A stretch of 64,000 bases of DNA, from assembly GCA_034927345.1 (NCBI GenBank), contig JAYFQE010000001.1, positions 118,154-182,153 on the forward strand, read 5' to 3'. Each line of letters begins with the position of its first letter. The stretch's first letter is position 1. Source of the stretch: JAYFQE01 sp034927345. GTDB lineage: Bacteria; Bacillota; Clostridia; Saccharofermentanales; UBA5734. The translations under genes were made by a program, and so were the position numbers. The notes beneath the pieces are model-generated. The model made no database searches, was not told the DNA's origin, and was given only the letters and a program-made list of their open reading frames with translations. This document shows, in pieces, positions 52,924-61,921 of this stretch.

Positions 52924-53376
52924 CTAGTCTGGAATACCGTCGCCGTCGATATCCGTCATGCCGGCTCCGGCGACGCCAAACATCTCACGTCCGGCGATCC
53001 GGCGCTGGTTGCGTTCCTGCTCAACCAGCTTGCTCAGAAAACGGCGGATTTTTTCCGGATTCTTAATATTGACAAGCGGGAACTGATTATCGGTTTGGTC
53101 GGCCGTATATAAGACAATGGTACCGACTCCGAATATTTTCTGGCCTAAGGTCCGGGACATCTTCAAATCCAGAATCCGGTACAAAAGAATTTCATTCGTC
53201 ACTGTCCGCAGCAAGCCGATCCGGCTGGTCAGACGGTTGATGTCGACTTCATAGCGGGTAAATGATATCGGCATGCCCAGAATGCGTTTGCGGTCTTTCC
53301 ATAAAATCTGATCCGGCGTATCATCAAAAGGCGATATTTTAGACGCTGCTTTATTATCGGATTGATTTTCACTCAT
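52924..53376 (-). CDS. cytoplasmic PH-domain protein with acidic DxDxDG tail
   Basis: 150 residues with no membrane segment. The central ~100 residues form a bacterial PH domain (ILWKDRKRILGMPISFTRYEVD, LLYRILDLKMSRTLGQKIFGVGTIVLYT, NIKNPEKIRRFLSKLVEQE). The last residues read TDIDGDGIPD, which has the spacing of a calcium-binding type-3/dockerin-like loop. Such tails are normally on secreted proteins, so its presence here is odd. It is transcribed ahead of mutY. Confidence 0.82.
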   Translation of the reverse strand: MSENQSDNKAASKISPFDDTPDQILWKDRKRILGMPISFTRYEVDINRLTSRIGLLRTVTNEILLYRILDLKMSRTLGQKIFGVGTIVLYTADQTDNQFPLVNIKNPEKIRRFLSKLVEQERNQRRIAGREMFGVAGAGMTDIDGDGIPD

Positions 53377-53518
53377 GATGCTTCCCTTTCCCGCGGCCCG
53401 GTTAATCGAACTGCCAAACCGGCAGCCTGTCGGCCGGCACTACCTGTATTTTATCACAAAATGAGATAGCCGGGCTTCCTATTCTTCTCATTCATAAAAA
53501 AAACGGAAAACAGATTTC

Positions 53519-53527
53519 TGGTATAAT
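53519..53527 (+). promoter_or_regulatory. extended -10 promoter for the two-helix membrane protein
   Basis: TGGTATAAT (53519-53527) is an extended -10 box. No -35 is needed or seen. The gene starts 54 bases downstream. Confidence 0.6.
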
Positions 53528-53580
53528 GACCGAATGAGCGGCTTAGGTTTCAAGGTTGAATCTCTCGAGGTGATGCTGGC

Positions 53581-54381
53581 ATGAAAAGGATGAAAACAAT
53601 CAGACGGCTGGCTGCCATCCTGGCTGCTGCCTGTTTATGGATTCTCCTGCTGCAGGTGGGAATCCGATTTTATAAAAATCGCCAAATTGTAAGCGAATTT
53701 TCCTATAACGCCTATCAACAGCAATATCAACGCGCGGTGCCGGTTGACGAGATGGATTTTAATGAATACCGGCGTTATTTTACACAAAATGAAACCGCTA
53801 ATAAACTTGCCGTCAACAACAGGGTATCCCTGCCTGTTCATATTCGATACTATACAAAACAGGATGAGAAGATGATTCTATCGTTTGAGATCCCGAAAGG
53901 AACAAGCGTCTTTTGGACAGCGTCGGATGCTTTCTATGGCGTTGACGCCGGTTATGGCATTTGCGGTTATCCGACTTATGAGCGGGGCTGGCGATATGCA
54001 AGACCCTTTATAACGACGAATCAAAATACTGACATCAAGCAAATTCCATACTATTTTGTCAGGACCGATGACCTCGACATGACAGCCAAGGCTATCATCA
54101 CGGAGAACGAAAATTTACGGAAATCCATAAAAAGCCAGGGCTTATCGATCAGTGACGCCGGATTTGTTTTAACCCGATATATTGACTATATTTTTTACGA
54201 TCGGGGCGTATTTTGTTCGCCGGACCTGCAGCAGTCGGTTTGCCGATGGACAGATCTGGTTTGGCTATTTTTGTTCTTCCTGGCTTTGGCTGCCGTTGTT
54301 TATAGCTCCCGAAAACTGAAACAACATACATTGCTTATTTCCCGGCAGAATGAAATAATGGAAACGGGAACAAACCGCTAA
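53581..54381 (+). CDS. hypothetical membrane protein with two helices and an outer domain
   Basis: 266 residues. An N-terminal membrane helix (LAAILAAACLWILLLQVGI, ~residues 10-28) and a C-terminal one (WLFLFFLALAAVVYSS, ~228-244) flank about 195 residues that should face outside. That region is Tyr/Asn-rich (SYNAYQQQYQRAV, NEYRRYFTQNETANK, YGICGYPTYERGWRYARPF) and contains Cys near 135, 210 and 220. The tail after the second helix is basic. I do not recognise the family. Base composition is a little AT-richer than the neighbours. rsmE starts 11 bases after the stop. Confidence 0.75.
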   Translation: MKRMKTIRRLAAILAAACLWILLLQVGIRFYKNRQIVSEFSYNAYQQQYQRAVPVDEMDFNEYRRYFTQNETANKLAVNNRVSLPVHIRYYTKQDEKMILSFEIPKGTSVFWTASDAFYGVDAGYGICGYPTYERGWRYARPFITTNQNTDIKQIPYYFVRTDDLDMTAKAIITENENLRKSIKSQGLSISDAGFVLTRYIDYIFYDRGVFCSPDLQQSVCRWTDLVWLFLFFLALAAVVYSSRKLKQHTLLISRQNEIMETGTNR

Positions 54382-54392
54382 AGGAGCCTTGT

Positions 54393-55202
54393 ATGCCGCG
54401 TTTTTTTGTAGAAGAAACCATTGAATTATCAGCATGGCGCATATCGCTGACCGGAGATGATTTTCATCATATCCATGATGTTTTACGGATGAAAGCAGGC
54501 GACGAACTATTGGTTTGCGATGGCGCGGGAACGGAACTGACCTGCCAGATAAACCGCTTTACCGATCATTGTGCCGAACTGACTCTTCTGTCGCGAAAAG
54601 CCAACCAAACGGAACCGCCCTATGAAGCTGTTCTGTATCAAGGCCTGGCCAAAGGGGACAAGATGGATAGCATTATCCAGAAAGCGATTGAGCTGGGCGT
54701 CGGCCGGATAATACCGATGATCTGCCGCCGCAGCGTTGCCGTCCCGGATGCGGGCGATATGCCGAAACGAATCATTCGCTGGAACCGTATCGCTGCCGAA
54801 GCTGCCAAGCAATGCGGCCGCGGCCGCATTCCGGCCGTCGGTCCGGCCTGCGCATATTCTGAAGCCGTACAAAAGGCGGCTGCGTCCGATATCAGGCTGA
54901 TTCCCTGGGAAATGGAAAAACAGCAGAGCCTGCGCGAAGCGCTGGAAGCCTGGGTGGACCGGAAAAAACAACCGGCGGTCGGCGCGGAAGGCGATGAGAA
55001 ACCGGAAAATGGCAGCATAGCGACTAAAAAACCGGAATTAGCTATTCTGATCGGCCCGGAGGGCGGGTTTACGGAGCAGGAAATCGATCTGGCCCTGGCC
55101 GCCGGCCTTCAGCCGGTTACTTTAGGCCGGCGGATCTTGCGGACAGAGACTGCCGGACCGGCTGTTTTAGCGATGATCCTCTATCAGTTCAACGACTTTT
55201 GA
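54393..55202 (+). CDS. rsmE: 16S rRNA (uracil1498-N3)-methyltransferase
   Basis: 269 residues, longer than the usual ~245. N-terminal MPRFFVEE and GDDFHHIHDVLRMKAGDEL form the PUA-like domain. The SPOUT methyltransferase knot is shown by LIGPEGGFTEQEIDLALAAG and LGRRILRTETAGPAVLAMILY. An insertion of about 25 residues (AVGAEGDEKPENGSIATKK) precedes the knot. It methylates U1498 of 16S rRNA. AAGGAG precedes the ATG. In many Firmicutes it follows prmA; here it precedes hisS. Confidence 0.96.
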   Translation: MPRFFVEETIELSAWRISLTGDDFHHIHDVLRMKAGDELLVCDGAGTELTCQINRFTDHCAELTLLSRKANQTEPPYEAVLYQGLAKGDKMDSIIQKAIELGVGRIIPMICRRSVAVPDAGDMPKRIIRWNRIAAEAAKQCGRGRIPAVGPACAYSEAVQKAAASDIRLIPWEMEKQQSLREALEAWVDRKKQPAVGAEGDEKPENGSIATKKPELAILIGPEGGFTEQEIDLALAAGLQPVTLGRRILRTETAGPAVLAMILYQFNDF

Positions 55203-55271
55203 TGTATAATAGGACAACTTAAATGATCAGAGAACCATGGCCTGCGGCCGATTCTCGAAGGAGATTAGATC

Positions 55272-56534
55272 ATGAATTTTGCTGCACCAAAGGGAACACG
55301 CGATATCCTGCCTCCGGAAACGGCTGCCTGGCAATATGCGGAACAATGCTTTGCCGATATTTGCGCCCGCTTCGGATATAAGGAAATTCGCATACCGACA
55401 TTTGAGCAGACCGAATTGTTCCAGCGCGGCGTCGGCGACACGACCGATGTTGTCCAGAAAGAAATGTATACGTTCCTGGATAAGGGAAAACGAAGCATGA
55501 CTCTGCGGCCGGAAGGAACTGCCGGCGTTGTGCGGAGCTATCTGGAAAACGGCATGGCTTCCTGGCCGTCGCCGGTCCGCCTGTATTATAATCTGACAGC
55601 TTTCCGGTATGAAAATGTTCAGAAGGGCCGCTATCGTGAATTTCATCAATTCGGCTGTGAAGCGATCGGCGCGGCCGGCCCGGCTGTCGACGCCGAGCTG
55701 ATCAGCTTGCTGCAGCTCTATTTCCAGACCCTCGGCCTGAAGGAAACCAGCCTGCGGATCAACAGCATCGGCTGTCCCGTTTGCCGGGGAACCTATCTTA
55801 AGATTCTGCGCGACTATCTGCAGCCGCATCTGGCCGACCTGTGCGCCAACTGCCGCGAACGGTTCGAGAAAAACCCGATGCGGATTATCGACTGCAAGGA
55901 AAGCCGCTGCCAGGAGATCACCCAAGAGGCGCCGAGCCAGCTTGAATATCTGTGCCCGGACTGCCGGACGCATTTTGACGGCTTGCGCGGTCAGCTGGAA
56001 AGCCTTGGCCTGGCCTATGCCGTAGATCCCCGGATTGTCCGCGGACTGGATTATTATACCCGGACGGTTTTTGAATTCGTGTCGGGTTTTGTCGGCGCTC
56101 AGGGGACCATTTGCGGCGGCGGCCGTTATGACGGTTTAATTGAAGATATCGGCGGCCCGGCGACGCCCGGCATCGGTTTTGCCTTAGGCGTGGAACGGCT
56201 GCTGATGGAGCTGGCGGCGCAGAATATCGAATTGCCGGGAACCCAGCCGATGTCGCTTTATTTGGCGGTGTCCGGAGATCACCAGGACGAGGCCGGCGTG
56301 CTTTGCTGGAAGCTGCGTCAGGCAGGAATCGCCGTTGAAACAGATTTGATGAATCGCAGCTTAAAAGCCCAGATGAAATATGCCGGCAAAAGCGGCGCCC
56401 GTTACGCGTTGGTTCTTGGCGACGATGAAGCGGCGTCCGGCGCGGGACGGCTGCGCGATTTGCAGAACGGTGAAGAAAAACCGGTCAGGCTGTCGGAGCT
56501 GGCGGCTGAATTAACTCAGACAACAACGCGATAA
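55272..56534 (+). CDS. hisS: histidyl-tRNA synthetase
   Basis: 420 residues, normal length. N-terminal APKGTRDILPPE, class II motif 2 (LRPEGTAGVVRSYLENG), the histidine-specific LDYYTRTVFEF near residue 257 and GGGRYDGLIEDIGGPATPGIGFALGVERLL are all present. The C-terminal anticodon-binding domain is complete. GAAGGAG precedes the ATG. The 69-base gap after rsmE is too short for a T-box; TATAAT at 55205-55210 may be a weak -10. aspS follows in the same direction. Confidence 0.98.
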   Translation: MNFAAPKGTRDILPPETAAWQYAEQCFADICARFGYKEIRIPTFEQTELFQRGVGDTTDVVQKEMYTFLDKGKRSMTLRPEGTAGVVRSYLENGMASWPSPVRLYYNLTAFRYENVQKGRYREFHQFGCEAIGAAGPAVDAELISLLQLYFQTLGLKETSLRINSIGCPVCRGTYLKILRDYLQPHLADLCANCRERFEKNPMRIIDCKESRCQEITQEAPSQLEYLCPDCRTHFDGLRGQLESLGLAYAVDPRIVRGLDYYTRTVFEFVSGFVGAQGTICGGGRYDGLIEDIGGPATPGIGFALGVERLLMELAAQNIELPGTQPMSLYLAVSGDHQDEAGVLCWKLRQAGIAVETDLMNRSLKAQMKYAGKSGARYALVLGDDEAASGAGRLRDLQNGEEKPVRLSELAAELTQTTTR

Positions 56535-56560
56535 GCGGCATTGAAGGAGGACATAACCCC

Positions 56561-58363
56561 ATGGCTGAAAATATGAAAGGCCTGAAACGCAGTCATCGCT
56601 GCGCGGAAATCGATCTTAACGCCATCGGACAGGAATTTGTTCTGATGGGCTGGTGCCATAAACAACGGGATTTGGGCGGCCTGATATTCATCACGCTGCG
56701 CGACCGCAGCGGCGAGATCCAATTGCTGATTGACGACAGCTGCCCGGCCGAAGCCCGGGAGAAAGCAGCCCGAGTCCGCAGTGAGTACGTCGTTGCCGCG
56801 CGCGGCACGCTGCAAAAACGCGCGTCGGCCAATCCCAACATGCCGACCGGCGCCGTCGAATTGCTGGTTCAGGAACTGCGCATCCTCAGCGAATCGCTGA
56901 CGCCGCCGTTCTATATTGAGGAAGACGTGAATGCCAACGAATCGCTGCGGCTGAAATACCGTTACCTCGATCTGCGTCGCCCGGACCTGCAGCGTAAACT
57001 GATGCTGCGCCACCGCATTGTCAAATTGGCGCGCGATTATTACGACCAAGCCGGCTTTCTCGACATCGAGACGCCGATCCTGACCAGGAGCACGCCGGAA
57101 GGCGCCCGCGACTATCTGGTGCCCAGCCGGATTTATCCCGGCAAGTTCTTCGCGCTGCCGCAGTCCCCGCAGCTCTTCAAGCAACTGCTGATGCTGGCTG
57201 GCTATGACCGCTATTTTCAGATCGCCCGCTGCTTCCGCGACGAAGATCTACGCGCCGACCGTCAGCCGGAATTTACCCAGATCGACCTGGAAATGGCATT
57301 CGTCGATGTCGATGATGTTATATCTGTCAATGAAGGCTTTATTTCCCGCCTCTTTAAAGAAGTGATGAACCTTGATGTTAAGCTCCCTTTACCCCGGCTG
57401 ACCTATGCCGAGGCCATGCGCCGTTTCGGCTCCGATAAGCCGGATGTGCGGTTCGGCATGGAGCTTGTCGATATGACGGATATAGCGGCAAACATCGATT
57501 TCAAGGTATTTCAAGATGTTCTGGCCAACCGGGGCAGCGTACGCCTGATCTGCGTGCCGGGTGGTTCAACCATGACCCGTAAAGAAATCGACTCCTTGGC
57601 TGAATTTGTCAAAACCTACCGGGCCAAAGGCCTGGCCTGGCTGGCCGTTGAAGAGGCGCCGCGCGGCTCGATCATGAAATTCCTGAATCCGGAACTGATC
57701 GCGCAGATAACCCAACGTGCCGGAGCCAACAAGGGCGACCTCCTCCTGATCGTTGCCGACCGCGATACGGTAGTCTGCGACGCGCTCGGACAACTGCGCT
57801 GTGAAGTTGCCCGCCGTCTTGGCCTGATTAAGCCCAATGATTTCAAACTCCTGTGGGTGACTGAATTCCCCCTGCTGGAATATGATGAGGAAGCCGGCCG
57901 TTATAAAGCGATGCACCATCCGTTTACCAGCCCCATGGACGAGGACATTCCGCTGATGACCAGCGATCCGGGCAAAGTGCGGGCCAAGGCTTACGATATC
58001 GTGCTCAACGGCACCGAATTGGGCGGCGGCAGCATCCGGATTCATGACCAGGATTTGCAAAAACAAATGTTCAGCTTATTAGGCATGAGCCAGGATGAAG
58101 CCTGGAACCGTTTCGGATTTTTACTGGAAGCATTCCAGTATGGCGTCCCGCCCCACGGCGGCATGGCGTTCGGCCTCGACCGCGTCGTCATGCTGCTGAC
58201 CGGCAGCGACAGCATCCGTGATGTTATCGCTTTCCCGAAAGTGCAAACCTCGACCTGTTTAATGTCTGATGCTCCGAATGTTGTTGACCAAAAGCAATTG
58301 GATGAACTTGAGCTGGCGGTTTTGTCTTCTTCGGAAGGACGTGAGGGTTGTGAGAACGGATAA
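56561..58363 (+). CDS. aspS: aspartyl-tRNA synthetase, bacterial type
   Basis: 600 residues with the bacterial GAD insertion domain (~280-420). The OB-fold starts SHRCAEIDLNAIGQEFVLMGWCH. Class II motifs are SLRLKYRYLDLRRP, RCFRDEDLRADRQPEFTQIDLEM and GLDRVVMLLTG. It charges tRNA(Asp). With AspS2 present at 47077, this copy is likely the discriminating enzyme. GGAGG precedes the ATG. hisS-aspS order is common in Firmicutes. Confidence 0.98.
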   Translation: MAENMKGLKRSHRCAEIDLNAIGQEFVLMGWCHKQRDLGGLIFITLRDRSGEIQLLIDDSCPAEAREKAARVRSEYVVAARGTLQKRASANPNMPTGAVELLVQELRILSESLTPPFYIEEDVNANESLRLKYRYLDLRRPDLQRKLMLRHRIVKLARDYYDQAGFLDIETPILTRSTPEGARDYLVPSRIYPGKFFALPQSPQLFKQLLMLAGYDRYFQIARCFRDEDLRADRQPEFTQIDLEMAFVDVDDVISVNEGFISRLFKEVMNLDVKLPLPRLTYAEAMRRFGSDKPDVRFGMELVDMTDIAANIDFKVFQDVLANRGSVRLICVPGGSTMTRKEIDSLAEFVKTYRAKGLAWLAVEEAPRGSIMKFLNPELIAQITQRAGANKGDLLLIVADRDTVVCDALGQLRCEVARRLGLIKPNDFKLLWVTEFPLLEYDEEAGRYKAMHHPFTSPMDEDIPLMTSDPGKVRAKAYDIVLNGTELGGGSIRIHDQDLQKQMFSLLGMSQDEAWNRFGFLLEAFQYGVPPHGGMAFGLDRVVMLLTGSDSIRDVIAFPKVQTSTCLMSDAPNVVDQKQLDELELAVLSSSEGREGCENG

Positions 58364-58943
58364 AAACACCGGATCAGCGGTCGGCAAAGATAAGCCGGCC
58401 CGCCGCAACGACATGATTTTAGAACTGCTGGACTGGGTCAAGTACATTCTGATCGCTGTTCTGATCGGATTGCTGCTGGTTGTTTTTGTCATCCAGCGCA
58501 ATTCAGTCTTGGGCGACTCCATGCTGCCGAATCTCCATGAAAACGATCAGCTGCTGGTCGAGAAAGTTTCCAAGTGGTTTCACGGCATCCAGTATGGCGA
58601 TGTCATCACCATCAGCAGCAAAGATCTGCCGGCTCATGACGAAGGGCCCAACATCATCAAACGCGTCATCGGCATGCCCGGCGATACCGTGGAAATCCGC
58701 GACGACGGCGTTTACCGGAACGGCAGCAAACTGGACGAAGCCTATCTGCCCGACGGAACGATTACTCAGGTACGCAATCTGATGTACAGTAAAGTCACCT
58801 TGAGCGAGAACCAGTATTATGTCATGGGCGACAATCGCGGCGTCAGCCTGGACAGCCGGATATTCGGTCCTGTACCCTTAGAGAGCGTTATCGGCAAAGT
58901 CATGCTGCGATTTTATCCCTGGAACCAGATCGGCCTGCCATAA
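58350..58943 (+). CDS. lepB: signal peptidase I
   Basis: 197 residues from a GTG at 58350 that overlaps the end of aspS; GTG at 58341 and ATG at 58413 are alternatives. One N-terminal membrane helix (YILIAVLIGLLLVVFVI) precedes the catalytic domain. The Ser/Lys dyad is S57 in GDSMLPNL and K104 in IIKRVIGMPGDTVEI, followed by YYVMGDNRGVSLDSRIFGPV. It cleaves signal peptides on the outer face of the membrane and belongs to the short Gram-positive type. Confidence 0.95.
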   Translation: MRTDKNTGSAVGKDKPARRNDMILELLDWVKYILIAVLIGLLLVVFVIQRNSVLGDSMLPNLHENDQLLVEKVSKWFHGIQYGDVITISSKDLPAHDEGPNIIKRVIGMPGDTVEIRDDGVYRNGSKLDEAYLPDGTITQVRNLMYSKVTLSENQYYVMGDNRGVSLDSRIFGPVPLESVIGKVMLRFYPWNQIGLP

Positions 58944-59030
58944 GCGGCCTTGCCGCCGGCCGGCCTGAATCGATTGCGCTTCCGGAACCCGACGGCGCAT
59001 CCCCCTGTCAACTGGAGGAGTCTATAAATT

Positions 59031-60842
59031 ATGCCATCCGAAAGACAAAAACACATCCGCAATTTCTGCATCGTCGCCCATATTGACCACGGTAAATCGA
59101 CCCTGGCCGATCGCATGATCGAACGAACCGGGCTGCTGACGACCCGCGAGATGCAGAACCAGATCCTGGATAATATGGATATTGAGCGCGAACGCGGCAT
59201 AACCATAAAAGCGCAGGCCGTCCGCCTGTCCTATCTGGCTTCGGACGGCCAGGTCTATACGCTCAATCTGATCGACACGCCAGGCCATGTCGACTTCAAC
59301 TACGAGGTTTCCCGGACACTGGCGGCCTGCGACGGCGCGATCCTGGTCGTAGACGCCGCCCAGGGCATCGAAGCCCAGACTTTGGCCAACGTCTATCTGG
59401 CCATCGACGCCAATCTGGAAATCCTGCCGGTCATCAATAAAATCGACTTGCCTTCAGCCCAGCCGGAAGTGGTCAAACAGGAGATCGAAGATGTCATCGG
59501 ACTCGATGCCAGTTACGCGCCGCTGATTTCCGCAAAAAACGATGTCAATATTCAAGATGTTCTGGAAAAGGTCGTCAAATACCTGCCCTGTCCGACCGGC
59601 GACGAAAAAGCTCCCTTGCGCGCCCTGATTTTCGACTCCAAATATGACTCCTACAAAGGCGTTATCGTCCATGTCAATATCCGCGAAGGTTCTGTCCGCA
59701 TGGGCGACCGGATCCTGATGATGAACACCGGCAAGGATTTTATCGTTTCCGAACTGGGTTATTTCAAAGCCGGCGATTTCCTGCCCTGCAATGAACTGCT
59801 CGCCGGCGATGTCGGCTATCTGGTGGCCAGCATCAAAAACGTCCGCGACACGGCCGTCGGCGACACCGTTACCCAAGCCGCCCAACCGGCCCAGCATCCG
59901 CTCCCGGGTTATAAAAAAGTCCATCAAATGGTCTATTGCGGCCTTTATCCCGTCGATGGCGCCAAATACCCCGACCTGCGCGACGCTCTGGAAAAACTGC
60001 AGCTCAACGACGCCGCCCTCTCCTTTGAGCCGGAAACGTCAGCCGCCCTCGGCTTCGGCTTCCGCTGCGGCTTTCTGGGCCTTCTGCATTACGAAATCAT
60101 CCAGGAACGCCTGGAACGGGAATTTCTCCTGGATCTGATCTCGACCGCGCCTTCGGTGGTTTACCGGATTATGAAAAACGACGGTTCCGTCATGATCCTC
60201 GACAACCCGACCAACATGCCGGACGTCAGTGAAATCAACACAATGGAAGAACCGATAGTCAAAGCAACCATCATGACGCCGAAAGAATATCTCGGCAACA
60301 TCATGGAGCTTTGCCAGGAACGGCGCGGGACCTACCAGAATATGGATTATCTCGACGCCAATCGGGTGATCCTGCATTACGAAATGCCCCTGAACGAAAT
60401 CATCTATGATTTCTTCGACGCCTTGAAATCCCGCACCCGCGGCTACGCGTCCCTGGATTACGAATTAAGCGATTACCGCGAATCCGACCTCGTCAAACTG
60501 GACATCCTGCTCAACGGCGAAGTCGTCGACGCCCTGTCCTTCATTGTCCATCGGGAAAAAGCCTATGCCCGCGCGCGCCGTATGGCGGAAAAGCTCAAGG
60601 ACAACATCCCGCGCCAGCAATTCGAAATCCCGATCCAAGCTTGCATCGGCGGCAAGATTATTGCCCGCGAAACCGTCCGCGCATTCCGCAAGGATGTTCT
60701 GGCCAAATGCTACGGCGGCGACATCACCCGCAAGAAAAAACTGCTGGAAAAACAAAAAGAAGGTAAAAAACGCATGCGCCAGGTCGGCTGCGTGGAAGTG
60801 CCCCAGGAAGCCTTCATGAGCGTTCTCCGGCTTGACGAATGA
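59031..60842 (+). CDS. lepA: elongation factor 4 (LepA)
   Basis: 603 residues, normal length. The GTPase domain has the P-loop AHIDHGKSTLADRM, switch II DTPGHVDF and NKIDLPSA. The C-terminal LepA-specific region is complete (GGKIIARETVRAFRKDVLAKCYGGDITRKKKLLEKQKEGKKRMRQ in sense). It back-translocates stalled ribosomes and aids ribosome assembly. CTGGAGGAG precedes the ATG. In Bacillus lepA sits before hemW-hrcA; here it is 42 kb away. Confidence 0.98.
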   Translation: MPSERQKHIRNFCIVAHIDHGKSTLADRMIERTGLLTTREMQNQILDNMDIERERGITIKAQAVRLSYLASDGQVYTLNLIDTPGHVDFNYEVSRTLAACDGAILVVDAAQGIEAQTLANVYLAIDANLEILPVINKIDLPSAQPEVVKQEIEDVIGLDASYAPLISAKNDVNIQDVLEKVVKYLPCPTGDEKAPLRALIFDSKYDSYKGVIVHVNIREGSVRMGDRILMMNTGKDFIVSELGYFKAGDFLPCNELLAGDVGYLVASIKNVRDTAVGDTVTQAAQPAQHPLPGYKKVHQMVYCGLYPVDGAKYPDLRDALEKLQLNDAALSFEPETSAALGFGFRCGFLGLLHYEIIQERLEREFLLDLISTAPSVVYRIMKNDGSVMILDNPTNMPDVSEINTMEEPIVKATIMTPKEYLGNIMELCQERRGTYQNMDYLDANRVILHYEMPLNEIIYDFFDALKSRTRGYASLDYELSDYRESDLVKLDILLNGEVVDALSFIVHREKAYARARRMAEKLKDNIPRQQFEIPIQACIGGKIIARETVRAFRKDVLAKCYGGDITRKKKLLEKQKEGKKRMRQVGCVEVPQEAFMSVLRLDE

Positions 60843-61099
60843 CAGTCGGCTGACAACAAGCCGGAGGGATGAACCGGAAAATAATAAGCAGCCGGAGGAG
60901 CCGCAAAGCAGCGAAGCGGCAGAGAAGCAGAGGATAAGAAAAACGGGAGAGAAGGCGGGAAGACAATAAAAACGAAACAAATCACCAAGCGGAAAAGGGA
61001 AGATAACAAGAAGTGAAGCGAAAGTGCGACCGTGCTAAGAACGGACGGGCAACCAACCTGCCAACCACGGTGTCTGAGATGCCGATCATTGTATTTTTA
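60843..61099. other. non-coding gap with purine-rich plus strand
   Basis: From about 60860 to 61025 the plus strand is mostly A and G (runs such as GCAGAGAAGCAGAGGATAAG). Minus-strand frames here are pyrimidine-rich and lack ribosome sites. Near the end ACCGTG (61029-61034) and CACGGT (61066-61071) form a small hairpin. No gene is seen. Confidence 0.6.
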
Positions 61100-61128
61100 T
61101 TGCCAGCCCAAACGGTCAATGATATAAT
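61100..61128 (+). promoter_or_regulatory. promoter of the tRNA-Leu gene
   Basis: TTGCCA at 61100-61105 and TATAAT at 61123-61128 are 17 bases apart, and the tRNA starts about 95 bases downstream. Confidence 0.75.
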
Positions 61129-61223
61129 TCCACATGTTGGCGATGAACGGGCTGGAAGCTTATGGTTATTATAAACTGACTCATGGGCGTTACAGGCAAA
61201 CATTCAAAGCCGGCAGATCATAT

Positions 61224-61306
61224 GCGGATGTGGTGGAATTGGCAGACACGCTGGATTTAGGTTCCAGTGCGAGAGCATGCAGGTTCGAGTCCTGTCATCC
61301 GCACCA
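61224..61306 (+). tRNA. tRNA-Leu (anticodon UAG)
   Basis: 83 bases including an encoded CCA. The acceptor GCGGATG pairs with CATCCGC, the D-loop has the usual GGAATTGGCAGAC, the anticodon stem CTGGA/TCCAG encloses TTTAGGT with TAG at the anticodon, the long variable arm fits Leu, and the T-loop is GGTTCGAGTCC. It reads CUA codons. A strong hairpin follows eight bases later. Confidence 0.98.
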
Positions 61307-61313
61307 AATTGGT

Positions 61314-61341
61314 TTCGGAGGGGTAAATAAACCCCTCCGAA
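61314..61341 (+). terminator. hairpin after tRNA-Leu
   Basis: TTCGGAGGGGT (61314-61324) and ACCCCTCCGAA (61331-61341) form a perfect 11-bp stem with a six-base loop. The following bases lack a long T-run. Confidence 0.75.
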
Positions 61342-61700
61342 GCACAATTATTGTATGTATAAAATTGATTCACAGTGCAAAGGTGTTCTCTTGGTAAAAG
61401 AGAATCCACACGGATAATGCCTAATCAATTATCCGTAGCAGGTATTATTCTTTGCTCTGCCCCCAATGCAGTGACGCTGGCTGGGCAGGAGTATCGCATC
61501 TGTACGAGTTGTTGCCTCGGATTACCGATCCGTTTATTGCTCATGATGTCTTTCGACTGATAGCTGCTTTTCCCTTCTTAGGTCGTACAGATTTTTGTTC
61601 CTTTGAAACAGATTTCACTATATACACTTTGAGAGTTATCAATTTATCAATCCTCAATTATAGTTACTGGATAGAACAAGTGGTAAAAACAGCTTCCTAC
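61342..61700. other. AT-rich gap at the start of the acquired segment
   Basis: No gene is supported. Two hairpins stand close together: TTCTCTT/AAGAGAA (61386-61404) and ACGGATAAT/ATTATCCGT (61410-61436). An 86-codon frame at 61452-61712 has no ribosome site or known similarity and may be a remnant. Confidence 0.5.
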
Positions 61701-61730
61701 TTGACTTTTTGAAAAAATCAATGCTATAAT
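61701..61730 (+). promoter_or_regulatory. promoter of the MFS transporter leader
   Basis: TTGACT at 61701-61706 and TATAAT at 61725-61730 are 18 bases apart, with an AT-rich spacer. Confidence 0.75.
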
Positions 61731-61794
61731 ATTATGAACTCAAACGGTATGTTGGTTTGAGAGCGTCATCGGAGGGCTTGTAATAGTAATTGCA

Positions 61795-61854
61795 ATGCTA
61801 GATAAAGATGTCGGGTACACCCGGTATCTTTATCTGGCTTTTTGTTTTTATTGA
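61795..61854 (+). promoter_or_regulatory. attenuator with short leader frame before the MFS gene
   Basis: A long stem pairs AGATAAAGATGTCGGG (61800-61815) with CCCGGTATCTTTATCT (61820-61835), with two G-T pairs and a four-base loop, then GGCTTTTTGTTTTTA. This is a strong terminator inside the leader. A 19-codon frame (ATG at 61795, stop at 61852-61854) runs across it, MLDKDVGYTRYLYLAFCFY. GGAGGG at 61771 is rather far upstream. The layout suits ribosome- or antibiotic-dependent attenuation. Confidence 0.65.
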
Positions 61855-61921
61855 GGATAAATAGTATTACTGACGTAAATAAGTCCCATATGGCAGATAA
61901 GAAAGATTGGAGCGGTAACAC

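Noticed and set aside
55203..55271. T-box leader for hisS
   Set aside because: The gap is only 69 bases and has no TGGNACCGCG sequence.
60465..60980. 171-codon minus-strand frame at the end of lepA
   Set aside because: Half overlaps lepA in antisense and the rest is pyrimidine-rich; no ribosome site.
61452..61712. 86-codon frame before the MFS gene
   Set aside because: No ribosome site or known similarity, and it runs over the MFS promoter; at most a remnant.
61734..61760. Eight-codon leader frame MNSNGMLV
   Set aside because: Its ATG starts before the expected transcription start at about 61737, so it would not be on the mRNA.
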